Source of the DNA: Bog-159 sp963785255
Lineage (GTDB): Bacteria; Acidobacteriota; Terriglobia; Bryobacterales; Bryobacteraceae
Assembly (NCBI GenBank): GCA_963785255.1
Contig: CAWAUR010000012.1
Span: 62,001-126,000 of the forward strand
Reading direction: 5' to 3'
Length of the DNA: 64,000 bases
Shown here: piece by piece, positions 43,580 through 51,797 of the stretch
How positions within the stretch are numbered: the first letter of the stretch is position 1
Layout: each line of letters begins with the position of its first letter
The notes under the pieces: model-generated
Databases searched by the model: none
What the model was told of the DNA's origin: nothing
The model's input: only the letters and a program-made list of their open reading frames with translations
Position numbers and translations under genes: made by a program

Positions 43580-45232
43580 TCAATAAACGAATTCCAGCGC
43601 TACAACTGCCGTATTTACCCGGAAGGGGTTGAGTGGTTCTTGCAGTCCGGTCGAGGGATCTGTGGCCACCTGGACAATCTGTTTGGGCCGGAATTGGTAT
43701 TCAAATGAAGCTTTGATGTTCGGGTGGATCAGGAACTGAATGCCGGGCGTAAAGCGGTTGCGGGTGGATTGGAGCGGCCCGAAGTAGGATGTCCCCCCTT
43801 CGAGCGCCAGGCCGTTGATGCGGTCGGCGCTGGAGTTGACGCCGTCCCAGCGGCCAATAGCCATAATCCACGGCAGAACCAGGTAATCGGCCTCCACGAA
43901 TCCGCCGTTGAACTTGGCGGGCACGCTGGATATAAACCCGACCGGGACCGCGGCGGTGGAACCCACCGGCAACGGAACCAGCGCTCCACTCGAAGTCACC
44001 GGCAGCAGGTTATTGTCGCGCGCGAACATATACAGGCCAAACAGATTGAAGGTACGGTAATTGAAGCTGAAATCGGCGCCCGCGCGATAATAAGGCTCGC
44101 GCGCATAAAGCGTTGCAGGATTTCCGCTGGCATCTTCGCCCACCAGCCCTTGCTGCGATTTGCCGTGCAGGTAGAACGTGCCCAGGTTCAGGTAGGTGTG
44201 GTCGCGCGGTCCGGTCGCGCCCGCCGCCTGGATCGAGTGCCGGCTTTCGCCGTCGCGTTCCAGGTTAAACCGGTAGGAGAAGCGGGCGTAAATGTCCTTC
44301 AAACTGGAGTCGGAGGCGAAACCGACGCCGCCATTTCCCCCGCCAGTGGCCGAGGGAACATAGGGACTGAGATTTGTGGACTGGGTCACCCCGCTCGTGT
44401 TTTGATCGATGATCGCCACCGAATAGTGGTAGCCGCCGTAGAGGTGTCCACCGCTTAATTCGATACCCTTTTGAGATTCGGCGAAGTTGAACTGGTTCGC
44501 CACGTTCTGCTGCAGCCCGGTCATGGAGTTGATGGCTCCGATGTTGGCTTCGGTGTAGATATCGTATGGGCTGATATTAATGCTGCGCGCCTGGGTGAAC
44601 GGCAAATCCAGCTCGAACTGGCCCGCCCGCAGGCTGAGCGAGTCTTTCGGCAGCTTCAGGAAACGGCTGACATCGACGAATTTCAAGTAACCGTCCCCCA
44701 GACCGCCGGCGCCATTGTCGCCGGCCACGCTGATGTCGTCATCCACCCAGAAGGCGATCTCGCTGCCGAAATTGCCTGCCATGAAGATGCTGAAGAATCC
44801 AGTCTCGAAATCGTTACTCGGGATAACCGGCGCAACTGTGCCCGGAGCGGCCAATGCATTGAAGCGGCTGGCATTGGTGCCAGTAACTTGGAAGAAGTTA
44901 TTCATGCGGAGACCGATGGGCGGCATGCCCGGAATCGTGCCCGGCCAAACGCTGTGTGGCCAGACGTCTTTCTGCGCCGGCGCACCCAACATCACCGGAG
45001 GAGTCTTTAGGAATGTCTCGTCGTCTTTGGGGAATTTGAAACCGGCATCTTTGAAGGCTTTGCCAAAGTCGTTAAGCTTTGGAAAGTCCAGGTGGCAGGT
45101 CGTGCATGAAGTGCCGTACTGCCGCGAAAACGCCGGGATCGCGTAGCTCCTGGTGCTGACGGTGGACAGAAGGAACGGTGCAATCAGGATGCTGCCTGGA
45201 ATAAATGTCTTGGAGAACCGGCGTAGTTTCAA
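43580..45232 (-). CDS. Outer-membrane porin-like protein with one heme-c motif
   Basis: 550 residues from a TTG at 45232, chosen because GGAGG (45239-45243) lies six bases upstream; the frame is open further upstream but without such a site. A signal peptide (FIPGSILIAPFLLSTVSTRS) is followed at once by YAIPAFSRQYGTSCTTCHLD, a CxxCH heme site. The rest is beta-rich with alternating hydrophobic residues and ends in the aromatic VNTAVVALEFVY, typical of outer-membrane beta-barrels. A porin joined to a heme could let electrons cross the outer membrane or bind an electron partner. It is probably the first gene of the respiratory operon. Confidence 0.75.
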   Translation of the reverse strand: MKLRRFSKTFIPGSILIAPFLLSTVSTRSYAIPAFSRQYGTSCTTCHLDFPKLNDFGKAFKDAGFKFPKDDETFLKTPPVMLGAPAQKDVWPHSVWPGTIPGMPPIGLRMNNFFQVTGTNASRFNALAAPGTVAPVIPSNDFETGFFSIFMAGNFGSEIAFWVDDDISVAGDNGAGGLGDGYLKFVDVSRFLKLPKDSLSLRAGQFELDLPFTQARSINISPYDIYTEANIGAINSMTGLQQNVANQFNFAESQKGIELSGGHLYGGYHYSVAIIDQNTSGVTQSTNLSPYVPSATGGGNGGVGFASDSSLKDIYARFSYRFNLERDGESRHSIQAAGATGPRDHTYLNLGTFYLHGKSQQGLVGEDASGNPATLYAREPYYRAGADFSFNYRTFNLFGLYMFARDNNLLPVTSSGALVPLPVGSTAAVPVGFISSVPAKFNGGFVEADYLVLPWIMAIGRWDGVNSSADRINGLALEGGTSYFGPLQSTRNRFTPGIQFLIHPNIKASFEYQFRPKQIVQVATDPSTGLQEPLNPFRVNTAVVALEFVY

Positions 45233-45492
45233 GGTCCACCTCCTCACTGAGAACTCCGTCCCATCGGGGGGCGCAGGGCCGGATTCCGCAGTTTCGCCGG
45301 GTAGGGCAGATCCATGGCCAACCAACAAACCGTTTGTTTTCAGCAATGCTCTTTGACTTGTGCGTGAACTGGCCCAGGCCTGCGGTTCGGTGGGTGGGGG
45401 AATTACCTCATTTTGGGAGAGTTTTGGGTCTCTTCAACTACCCTTGCGGGCAGTGTGAGTGCATCTGCGTCGCCCAGGGAACTAACGCTGCA

Positions 45493-45521
45493 TAACGCGA
45501 AATAACGCGAGCATGACGCGA
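45493..45521. repeat. Three 8-bp repeats at helical spacing upstream of the respiratory operon
   Basis: TAACGCGA at 45493-45500 and 45503-45510 and TGACGCGA at 45514-45521, starting 10 and 11 bp apart. Such spacing puts sites on one face of the DNA and suggests regulator binding, about 260 bp upstream of the porin start. The remainder of 45233-45868 has no coding sense I can support. Confidence 0.4.
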
Positions 45522-45783
45522 AGCCAAGCGCAGTACAAATTGCCTTTCACCGGGCCGCCGGCGGAGATGCGGCCGTCCCGCGGTACCCCGTGGGGCAACT
45601 GATCATGGACGGCTTATGTGGATCTGCCTGAAGAGCGGCTTGATTCACGATCGGTCCTGGCATCATGCGGCGGGCAGCATTATTCTCGCGTTATATTAAC
45701 GCTGGACTGTTCAGACTGCCACAGCCCACATTGTTTTCCGGTCTGCATGGATGCGGAAACGTTGGAAAAAGGGGCGTGGGGGA

Positions 45784-45802
45784 GAAACCTTTTGAAGGTT
45801 TC
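45784..45802 (-). terminator. Hairpin downstream of the epimerase gene
   Basis: GAAACCTT and AAGGTTTC are perfect complements around a three-base loop. On the minus strand it lies 66 bases after the epimerase stop and is followed by a pyrimidine-rich stretch ending in five T, so it could end the 51611-45869 transcript. Confidence 0.45.
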
Positions 45803-45868
45803 GCCTCCACTGGCTCGGCCCAACCCCACCATCACCTCGAACCAGCGGTGCTTCCGCCGGCGCCTGAT

Positions 45869-46726
45869 TTACCGGCTGGCCGCTGTTGCCGCCATGCCGC
45901 GCTTCAGAAATTTTATCCCTTCAAACGCGATCGCTTCCGGCGACGGCGCGATATCCCGCCAAATGGATGCGGCCGCCGACAGCTCGCCCAGCGCGAAGCC
46001 GAAGCTCTCGATGGTCAGCCATCCGTCGTAGTCGACATCGCGCAACGCCTGGAACACGCCCGGCCAATCCACGTGTCCCGTGCCCGGGATGCCGCGATCG
46101 TTCTCGCAGGTGTGCACGTGCTTCAAGTACGGCCCCACGGTCCGGTAAGCGGCCGCCACATCCTTCTCTTCGATGTTGGCGTGAAACGTATCGAACAGGA
46201 TGCCCACATTTGCGTGACCAATGTCATCGCACAACGCCACCGCATCCCCCGCCGTATTCAGGAAGTACGTTTCAAAGCGATTCAGCGGTTCGATGGCGAT
46301 CGTCACTCCGTAACTACTGAGCGTTGGCCCGATTGACTGAAAACCCTCGACCGCGTATTTCCACTCGTCGCCGGTCGGGCGGCGTCCGGTCATCAATCCC
46401 ACCGGCGAATACAAAGGCCCTGCGATAATCTTCGCGCCTGCTTCGGCGGCAGCTTGCACGCAATCCTGCAAGTGCACCCGCGTCTTGGCGCGCACAGACG
46501 CATCGTCCGAGATCATATTCAAGCCGCCGGTCAGAATCGAACAGATGGTGCATTCCAGGCCGTTGTCAGCCAGGCCGCGCCGAATGTCCGCGGCCGCGAA
46601 TTGCGCGGGCTCGAACAGCGGCACTTCCACGCCATCGAAACCCGCGGCTTTAATCGCCGGCAGCAAACGCAAATTGGACCGGTCGAAGTTCGCCGTCCAG
46701 ATGAACGTGTTCACGCCAAATTTCAT
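45869..46726 (-). CDS. Sugar phosphate isomerase/epimerase (TIM barrel)
   Basis: 285 residues. The AP-endonuclease-2/xylose-isomerase-like barrel of tagatose/psicose 3-epimerases is shown by the N-terminus MKFGVNTFIWTANFDRSNLR, the metal-binding Glu in VTIAIEPLNRFETYFLN, Asp and His in GILFDTFHANIEEKD, His in KHVHTCENDRGIPGTGHVDW and Glu in GWLTIESFGFALGE. These enzymes use Mn2+ or Co2+ to epimerise ketohexoses at C-3. It overlaps the cupin gene by four bases, so the two probably act on related sugars. Confidence 0.85.
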   Translation of the reverse strand: MKFGVNTFIWTANFDRSNLRLLPAIKAAGFDGVEVPLFEPAQFAAADIRRGLADNGLECTICSILTGGLNMISDDASVRAKTRVHLQDCVQAAAEAGAKIIAGPLYSPVGLMTGRRPTGDEWKYAVEGFQSIGPTLSSYGVTIAIEPLNRFETYFLNTAGDAVALCDDIGHANVGILFDTFHANIEEKDVAAAYRTVGPYLKHVHTCENDRGIPGTGHVDWPGVFQALRDVDYDGWLTIESFGFALGELSAAASIWRDIAPSPEAIAFEGIKFLKRGMAATAASR

Positions 46727-47934
46727 GGGATTAGTTTAGCGGCGTCCGGATTGCCCGGGCCGAAATGTTTCAGCATCACCAGATTCTCTTCGTCGCTGCG
46801 ATTGCGAACCACCACGCCGCGCCCGCCCGCCGCCGCGCTCACGAATAACTCGTCCTTGGTCATGGCGCCGTAGCGGATCAACGACGGCGTCTCCACATCC
46901 ATCTTGCCCACCGCGCCCCAGCCCTCGACCACGATCAGTCCGTATGCCGCCGCATCGCGAATCACTACCGAGCGGCCCGGAAATACCGTCAGCTCTTTCG
47001 CGGAATAGTGCGGCGTCGAGTAAGACACCCACTTCTCAGAGTAGCCGCACTCCGCCATTTCCGCCTCCGCGCGCACCGGCCGCGGATGGAACAAACGATG
47101 CTTCGCGAATTCCGGATCGACGTTGGCATCCCAATCGAGCATGCCGATGATGTAGTCCAGATCGTGATGATGCTCCGCAGGCACGTCCTTCACCAGCAGA
47201 TCCCAGGGCACTGCGCGGCCCTCCACCATCGACTGGAACATCCCGAAAACGTCCGAATTCACTTGCGGCTCGTAGGTCACCAGCGAACCGGGTGCGTGCA
47301 GAATGCCGGCGTCGATCTGCCATCCCGTGCCCGGCTGCAAGCGGTAGGCCTTCGAATGATACAGGATGCCGTTATCGCCCTGATTCCAGCGCTCCAGGCA
47401 GCGCCGCACATCGTCCGGCGTGGTGCCCGGCTCCAGGCCCATGAACGTGTAGGGGAAATTGTTGTCCTTGAAATTGTATTGCGGCGGGAAGTAGTAAGCC
47501 TCGGGCTTGCCTTTCTGGCCGACCTTCTGCGCGTGCTCGGGCATCTGGTGCATGTGGTGTGGAATGGGCCCCAGATTGTCGAAGAATTTGCAGAGCACGT
47601 TCCAGCCGCCGTATTCGGACATCACACTGGCGCCGAGGATTTCGTCGCCGATCTCCGCGATGGCTTCGCGCAGCAGCACACGCTGGCCGTCGATGGCGAT
47701 GTAACTTAGGCCCTCGTCTTCGGGCGTGCCGGGTCCGTTGGCCGCCTGCGTGGTGGAGGAAAACCAGCGCTCGTCGATGCCGCCGCGATGCGCGCCCAGC
47801 GCGTACAGATCGCGTGGATCTAATTTCAGGCGGCCGCCGGGCATGAGGAAGGAGCGCGGCACCCAGCAGGGGGCTAGTCTTACGATGCCTTCGTGGGTGG
47901 CGATGGCTCCACGGATTAGGGAGGATTTCGACAT
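46723..47934 (-). CDS. Cupin-type protein, mannose-6-phosphate isomerase-like
   Basis: 403 residues, intact. The N-terminal cupin has the metal motif PIPHHMHQMPEHAQ (His-x-His plus Glu) and a later QIDAGILHAPGSLVTYEPQV (the distal His), spaced as in class I mannose-6-phosphate isomerases. The C-terminal part (VIRDAAAYGLIVVEGWGAVG, SAAAGGRGVVVRNRS) is a second cupin-like beta region. It probably isomerises a phosphorylated or free hexose together with the epimerase-like neighbour. The exact substrate is unknown. It begins 12 bp before repeat A copy 7. Confidence 0.65.
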   Translation of the reverse strand: MSKSSLIRGAIATHEGIVRLAPCWVPRSFLMPGGRLKLDPRDLYALGAHRGGIDERWFSSTTQAANGPGTPEDEGLSYIAIDGQRVLLREAIAEIGDEILGASVMSEYGGWNVLCKFFDNLGPIPHHMHQMPEHAQKVGQKGKPEAYYFPPQYNFKDNNFPYTFMGLEPGTTPDDVRRCLERWNQGDNGILYHSKAYRLQPGTGWQIDAGILHAPGSLVTYEPQVNSDVFGMFQSMVEGRAVPWDLLVKDVPAEHHHDLDYIIGMLDWDANVDPEFAKHRLFHPRPVRAEAEMAECGYSEKWVSYSTPHYSAKELTVFPGRSVVIRDAAAYGLIVVEGWGAVGKMDVETPSLIRYGAMTKDELFVSAAAGGRGVVVRNRSDEENLVMLKHFGPGNPDAAKLIP

Positions 47935-47946
47935 AAAACATTCGCT

Positions 47947-47971
47947 GGACAGGCCGGGAGGCCTGTCCTAC
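47947..47971 (-). repeat. Palindromic repeat A, copy 7 (reverse; supplies stop codon)
   Basis: Perfect 25-mer on the minus strand. The TAG of the PPC/IPT protein (47968-47970) lies inside it. Confidence 0.9.
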
Positions 47972-50295
47972 CGCACCTTCAGCATAAAAGGCTCGGCGGC
48001 GTATTCGTTCTGCTGGCTGGCTCGCGTTTCGATGTTACCAGATAGCACGATGGGCAGATCCATCGGCGCCGCGTTGGCCAGCGCTTGCAGCGTGAAGGTC
48101 GCGCGATTTTCGTTCTCCTGGATTAAGACGCCGTTCAATCCCACGTTCGCCACAATCACGGTCGGCGGCAGGTTGTACACTTCCACCGGCACGCGGCCGC
48201 CGAAATTATTATTGCGCCGGATCTCCACTTCCACGGTGACCGACTTGCCCGGCTCGAGTACGACTTCGCGCGTTTTGGCTTCCATCGTAATATCGGGCTT
48301 GGGCATCAGCGCGATGAGTTTCAGCTTGTCTTCCGGATTGGCCCAGTGCGCGATCTGCCGCGCGCCGTCCCGCGCCTTCCCCCTCACGCGCCATGCTACG
48401 GCGCGGTCGAGATGCGCGTTTGCATCCGCGCTGAGCAAAATCGTGGCGCTCGCGCTTCCGGGCTCAATCACGCCGTGCGTTGCCGAAAGTCCAGCGGGCA
48501 GATCTTCGAGCGCGACATCGATGGGACCGTCGAAATCGTCCAGCCGCAATGCGGTCACGGCGATTGGAATGCGCCCACCCACCGGTACATTCGGATTGCG
48601 CGGATCCACGCTCAACTGAAAATCGGGCTTCGGCGCGCGCACCGTCAGCCGGTACGCATAATCTTCGCCATGCAAACCGCGCACATCGCGCAGCCGCACG
48701 ATATATTCGCCATCCGCCGGGGCGGTGAAGCGCAAGCGGGAATCCTTGCCATAGCCCGGACCGCCATCGTCATTGCGATACGGCAGGTGCACCACGGGCA
48801 TGCCGTTACTCACGAACGTCGAGCCGGGCGGATAGATGCGGACCTTATAAACCGGTGTATCGATGGAGTGCGCTTCAGGCGTGGTATCCAGCAGGCCCAG
48901 GCGCTGACCCTCGAACGACTCGAAACGCATGTCGTCGTCGGGGCCGCGCGGCATGGCGCGAACCTTGATCAGCTCGCTGCCCACCATAATGGTATCGCCG
49001 GCCTGCATGCCGCTCCACGACAGGATACGGATGCCCGATCCCGATGAACTCGGATCGTTAAGCGTAACCGCCGTCGCCAATTCGCACCGCACGGTGGCGC
49101 GTTCGACGGGCTTCGCTTGTGCATCCAGAATTTCGAGCATGGAATCTAGCGGCGAACCCAGCCTATTCGCGTTGACTTCGAACACGAGCTTCTCACCCTT
49201 GTGCGCCTTGAACCGGAAATCGGCTTTTTCGGCTGACAGCTTGCCGTTCACTATCACCGGGGGCGCGATGGATTGGCCGGCCGATGCTTCCACCTCCGGC
49301 TCGTCATCCAGCGCCAGCTTCACCTCATTGAATGTCTTGCCGGCGGCAACTTTCGGACGCAGAATCACGGCCGAGTCGTCTTCGGGCGAGGGCTCGCCTT
49401 TCACCGTCACGCGGCCCGCCCCCAGATTGAAGCCGCTAAGCGCGATCTGCTCGGTTTGCCCCTTGCGCAGCCCCAGTGGATACGCCGCCAGAGCCAGCGG
49501 AAACTTGCCCACTTTGATGCGATAAAAATGGCGCTCGCTGCCGCCTTCCTCATAGTCGGCGACCTTGATGTAATATGCGCCGGCTTTATCGAAACGATGC
49601 GCGAAATACTGCGCGGACCGCCCGCCCTCCAATCCGTATTCCTTCACCAACGTTTGGTCCGCGTCGTAGATACTCACGACGGGTTGCAACGCGGAACCCA
49701 GCATGGCCGCGCCGTCCTCGAAAACGAGCTGCTCGCCCGTCCTCACGTTGACCTTGTAATAATCGACATCGCCGGGTTTGGAAATGGCGCCTACCAGAAT
49801 CGCGGGCGTGTAGACTTCCACGGCTTCATCGGGTGTATCGTTCGGCTCGCGATCGGAGCTTTCGCCATAATACGGCTCAATCAGGAAGCGCCCGCGTGGA
49901 CTGGTTCCGAGCGGCGTCTGCAAACGAAAATCTACGGGACCGATATCTGCGTCCGGGCTGATATCCAGCTCCAGCGTGACTTCATTGCGCGGCGGCAGCG
50001 GACCGACGTCGACGGTGGAAATTCCGCCATTCGAACCCAATCGGACGTCCGGCAGATCCGGCAGTTCCTTGATGCGCAGGATGCGCGCGGTTACGCCCGG
50101 CTGGCTGAAGAATACGGCGGTGGTGCCGGCGAGATTGAGACCCTCGACGGCCAGTTCGGTGGTGGCGCCGCGGGGCGCTCCACGCGGCGAGACGGAATTG
50201 ATGGTGGGGGGGGTGGTGCGATTGCCGGTGGGTGAGTCGGTGGTGGTGGCCGCGAACGTCGCGACGGAGAACATAACAAACAAGACAGGTTTCAC
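47968..50295 (-). CDS. Secreted PPC/IPT-domain protein
   Basis: 775 residues with a signal peptide (PVLFVMFSVATFAATTTDS). An IPT/TIG-like domain opens it (TINSVSPRGAPRGATTELAV then EGLNLAGTTAVFF). Two or three bacterial pre-peptidase (PPC) beta-sandwiches follow (GDVDYYKVNVRTGEQLVFED, and DGEYIVRLRDVRGLHGEDYA), recognisable from the G-D-x-D-x-Y/F motif. Such proteins are common in Planctomycetes and Acidobacteria next to cytochrome c-WD40 genes like the one upstream; the pair is often annotated together, but its role is not known. It overlaps the cytochrome-WD40 gene by four bases. Confidence 0.78.
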   Translation of the reverse strand: MKPVLFVMFSVATFAATTTDSPTGNRTTPPTINSVSPRGAPRGATTELAVEGLNLAGTTAVFFSQPGVTARILRIKELPDLPDVRLGSNGGISTVDVGPLPPRNEVTLELDISPDADIGPVDFRLQTPLGTSPRGRFLIEPYYGESSDREPNDTPDEAVEVYTPAILVGAISKPGDVDYYKVNVRTGEQLVFEDGAAMLGSALQPVVSIYDADQTLVKEYGLEGGRSAQYFAHRFDKAGAYYIKVADYEEGGSERHFYRIKVGKFPLALAAYPLGLRKGQTEQIALSGFNLGAGRVTVKGEPSPEDDSAVILRPKVAAGKTFNEVKLALDDEPEVEASAGQSIAPPVIVNGKLSAEKADFRFKAHKGEKLVFEVNANRLGSPLDSMLEILDAQAKPVERATVRCELATAVTLNDPSSSGSGIRILSWSGMQAGDTIMVGSELIKVRAMPRGPDDDMRFESFEGQRLGLLDTTPEAHSIDTPVYKVRIYPPGSTFVSNGMPVVHLPYRNDDGGPGYGKDSRLRFTAPADGEYIVRLRDVRGLHGEDYAYRLTVRAPKPDFQLSVDPRNPNVPVGGRIPIAVTALRLDDFDGPIDVALEDLPAGLSATHGVIEPGSASATILLSADANAHLDRAVAWRVRGKARDGARQIAHWANPEDKLKLIALMPKPDITMEAKTREVVLEPGKSVTVEVEIRRNNNFGGRVPVEVYNLPPTVIVANVGLNGVLIQENENRATFTLQALANAAPMDLPIVLSGNIETRASQQNEYAAEPFMLKVR

Positions 50296-51611
50296 TGCAT
50301 CGCTCCTGCGGGGCTTAGAGCCCCGCGCAGGCTACCAGCCTGCCCCACTTCATAAATCTGATAGGAGCCGTCGAAGCGGCCTACGGCGAGGCGTTTTCCA
50401 TCGGGCGCGAAGGCCAGCGACAGCGCCCAATCCGGCTGCCGCCATGTCTTTACAAGGGTCAGATCGTCGGCCTGGAACACCTTCACTTCCTTATCCGCGG
50501 ATGACGAAACCAGATACTTGCCATCCGGAGACCACGCCAGTTGCAGGATGGCGTCTTCATGCGCGATCAGCGAATCGAGCAGCGTGCCGCTGGATGCGCC
50601 CAGCGACCACACGCGAATGGTGCGATCGAGACCGGCGGCCGCCACGCGCTTGCCCGATGGATCGAGCGCCAGCGTATTCAGGCCGTCGGAAGGTTCACTC
50701 AACGTGTAGAGCCGCTCGCCCGAAGCCACATCCCACACCTTCACGCCGCGATCCGCGGACGCGGAAACCAACCGCCGTCCATCCGGGGTGAACGCCAGCG
50801 CATACACCGCGTCGATGTGGTCCTTCAGCGTGCGGATCTCTTTGCCCGATTCCGCATCCCAGAGTTTGATCAGCTTGTCGTAGCTGGCGGTGGCCAGCGA
50901 CTTGCCGTCGGGTGCAAATTCGACGGCATAAATGCAGTCTGTGTGGCCGGTAATGGTGCGCAGTTCGGCGTGTTTTTCGACGTCCCAGATTTTGATTTCG
51001 CCGGAGCGTGCGGGCAATCCGCCGGCGGCCGCCAACAGCTTGCCATCCGATGAGAAGGCCACCGCGCGGACGTCTTCGGCTTCGCCTGCGAACGTCGCGA
51101 TCAGCTTGCCTGTGTCCGGATCGACCAACTGGACCTCTTTGAATGTGCCGAGCGCTAGCAACTTGCCATCCGGACGATATGCCAACGCGCCGATGAGAGG
51201 CTTCACAGGCACGCGCGGTTTGATATCGGGAATGACGGGGCCGCGTACGGTCGCCACCTCGCCGGCGGCGGGTGGAGGAGCGCCCGCATCGATCCATTTG
51301 CGGATTAGTTCGATCTCGCCATCGGCCAGCTTCTTGCCGTTCAACGGCATGCTGGGCGTCACTTTGCCGGTGATGCGCTCGAAGAGCAGACTGTCGGCGC
51401 TTTTTCCGGGCGCGATTATGGGGCCGCTGGGGCCGCCTTCTTGAATGCTGGCGAACGAGTCGAGAACCAGCTTGCCTATGGCTAGCTTGGCGGAATGGCA
51501 GCCCGTGCAATTCGCGGCCAGGATGGGTGCGATGTCTTTGGTGAATGATGGCGGTTCTGCGGCGGAAAGCGCAGTTGTTAGCAAGAGCAGTACACCCATC
51601 CTGGTGGTCAC
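50292..51611 (-). CDS. Planctomycete-type cytochrome c fused to WD40 repeats
   Basis: 439 residues from GTG 51611, chosen for its GGAGG eight bases upstream; ATG 51626 sits too close to that site. After a signal peptide (GVLLLLTTALSAAEPP) comes a monoheme domain with CTGCH (AANCTGCHSAKLAIGKLVLD) and the conserved MPLNGKKLADGEIELIRKWI. Then seven WD40 blades (AELRTITGHTDCIYAVEFAP, EIRTLKDHIDAVYALAFTPD) form a beta-propeller. It is periplasmic. The last residues YEVGQAGSLRGALSPAGAMQ come from a reverse repeat B (50308-50348). Partner of the PPC protein downstream. Confidence 0.82.
   Translation of the reverse strand: MTTRMGVLLLLTTALSAAEPPSFTKDIAPILAANCTGCHSAKLAIGKLVLDSFASIQEGGPSGPIIAPGKSADSLLFERITGKVTPSMPLNGKKLADGEIELIRKWIDAGAPPPAAGEVATVRGPVIPDIKPRVPVKPLIGALAYRPDGKLLALGTFKEVQLVDPDTGKLIATFAGEAEDVRAVAFSSDGKLLAAAGGLPARSGEIKIWDVEKHAELRTITGHTDCIYAVEFAPDGKSLATASYDKLIKLWDAESGKEIRTLKDHIDAVYALAFTPDGRRLVSASADRGVKVWDVASGERLYTLSEPSDGLNTLALDPSGKRVAAAGLDRTIRVWSLGASSGTLLDSLIAHEDAILQLAWSPDGKYLVSSSADKEVKVFQADDLTLVKTWRQPDWALSLAFAPDGKRLAVGRFDGSYQIYEVGQAGSLRGALSPAGAMQ
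50308..50348 (-). repeat. Palindromic repeat B, copy 7 (reverse, in CDS end)
   Basis: Stems GCGGGGC-TTAGA-GCCCCGC and GCAGGCT-ACC-AGCCTGC. It is read as VGQAGSLRGALSP at the C-terminus of the cytochrome-WD40 protein, the same VGQA reading as in other hosts. Confidence 0.85.
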
Positions 51612-51673
51612 AGCGTCATCCTCCAACTTCCATATAGCTTACACCCACGCGAGGGTTTGCGCTTCCGGCAGCC

Positions 51674-51773
51674 AACCGCTTCCTGACGGTCGCGGCTCAG
51701 TAACAGCCGCGGCTGGTTAACCGGCGCGTCGATTTCGCACGATCTACAGAGCCGTGACCGTCAGGGAGCGGTT
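51674..51773. repeat. Inverted pair of repeat C flanking a 12-bp palindrome
   Basis: Reverse C at 51674-51698 and forward C at 51749-51773 face each other. Between them CAGCCGCGGCTG (51704-51715) is a perfect palindrome. This fills the gap between the RND pump and the cytochrome-WD40 gene; no coding sense is present in 51627-51797. Confidence 0.7.
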
Positions 51774-51797
51774 TTCCCCAAACTGCTACACGGCGCT

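Noticed and set aside
45618..46031. Possible small CDS between the porin and epimerase genes
   Set aside because: It contains CxxC-like residues but has no plausible start or family, and its second half is antisense to the epimerase gene; I regard 45233-45868 as non-coding.
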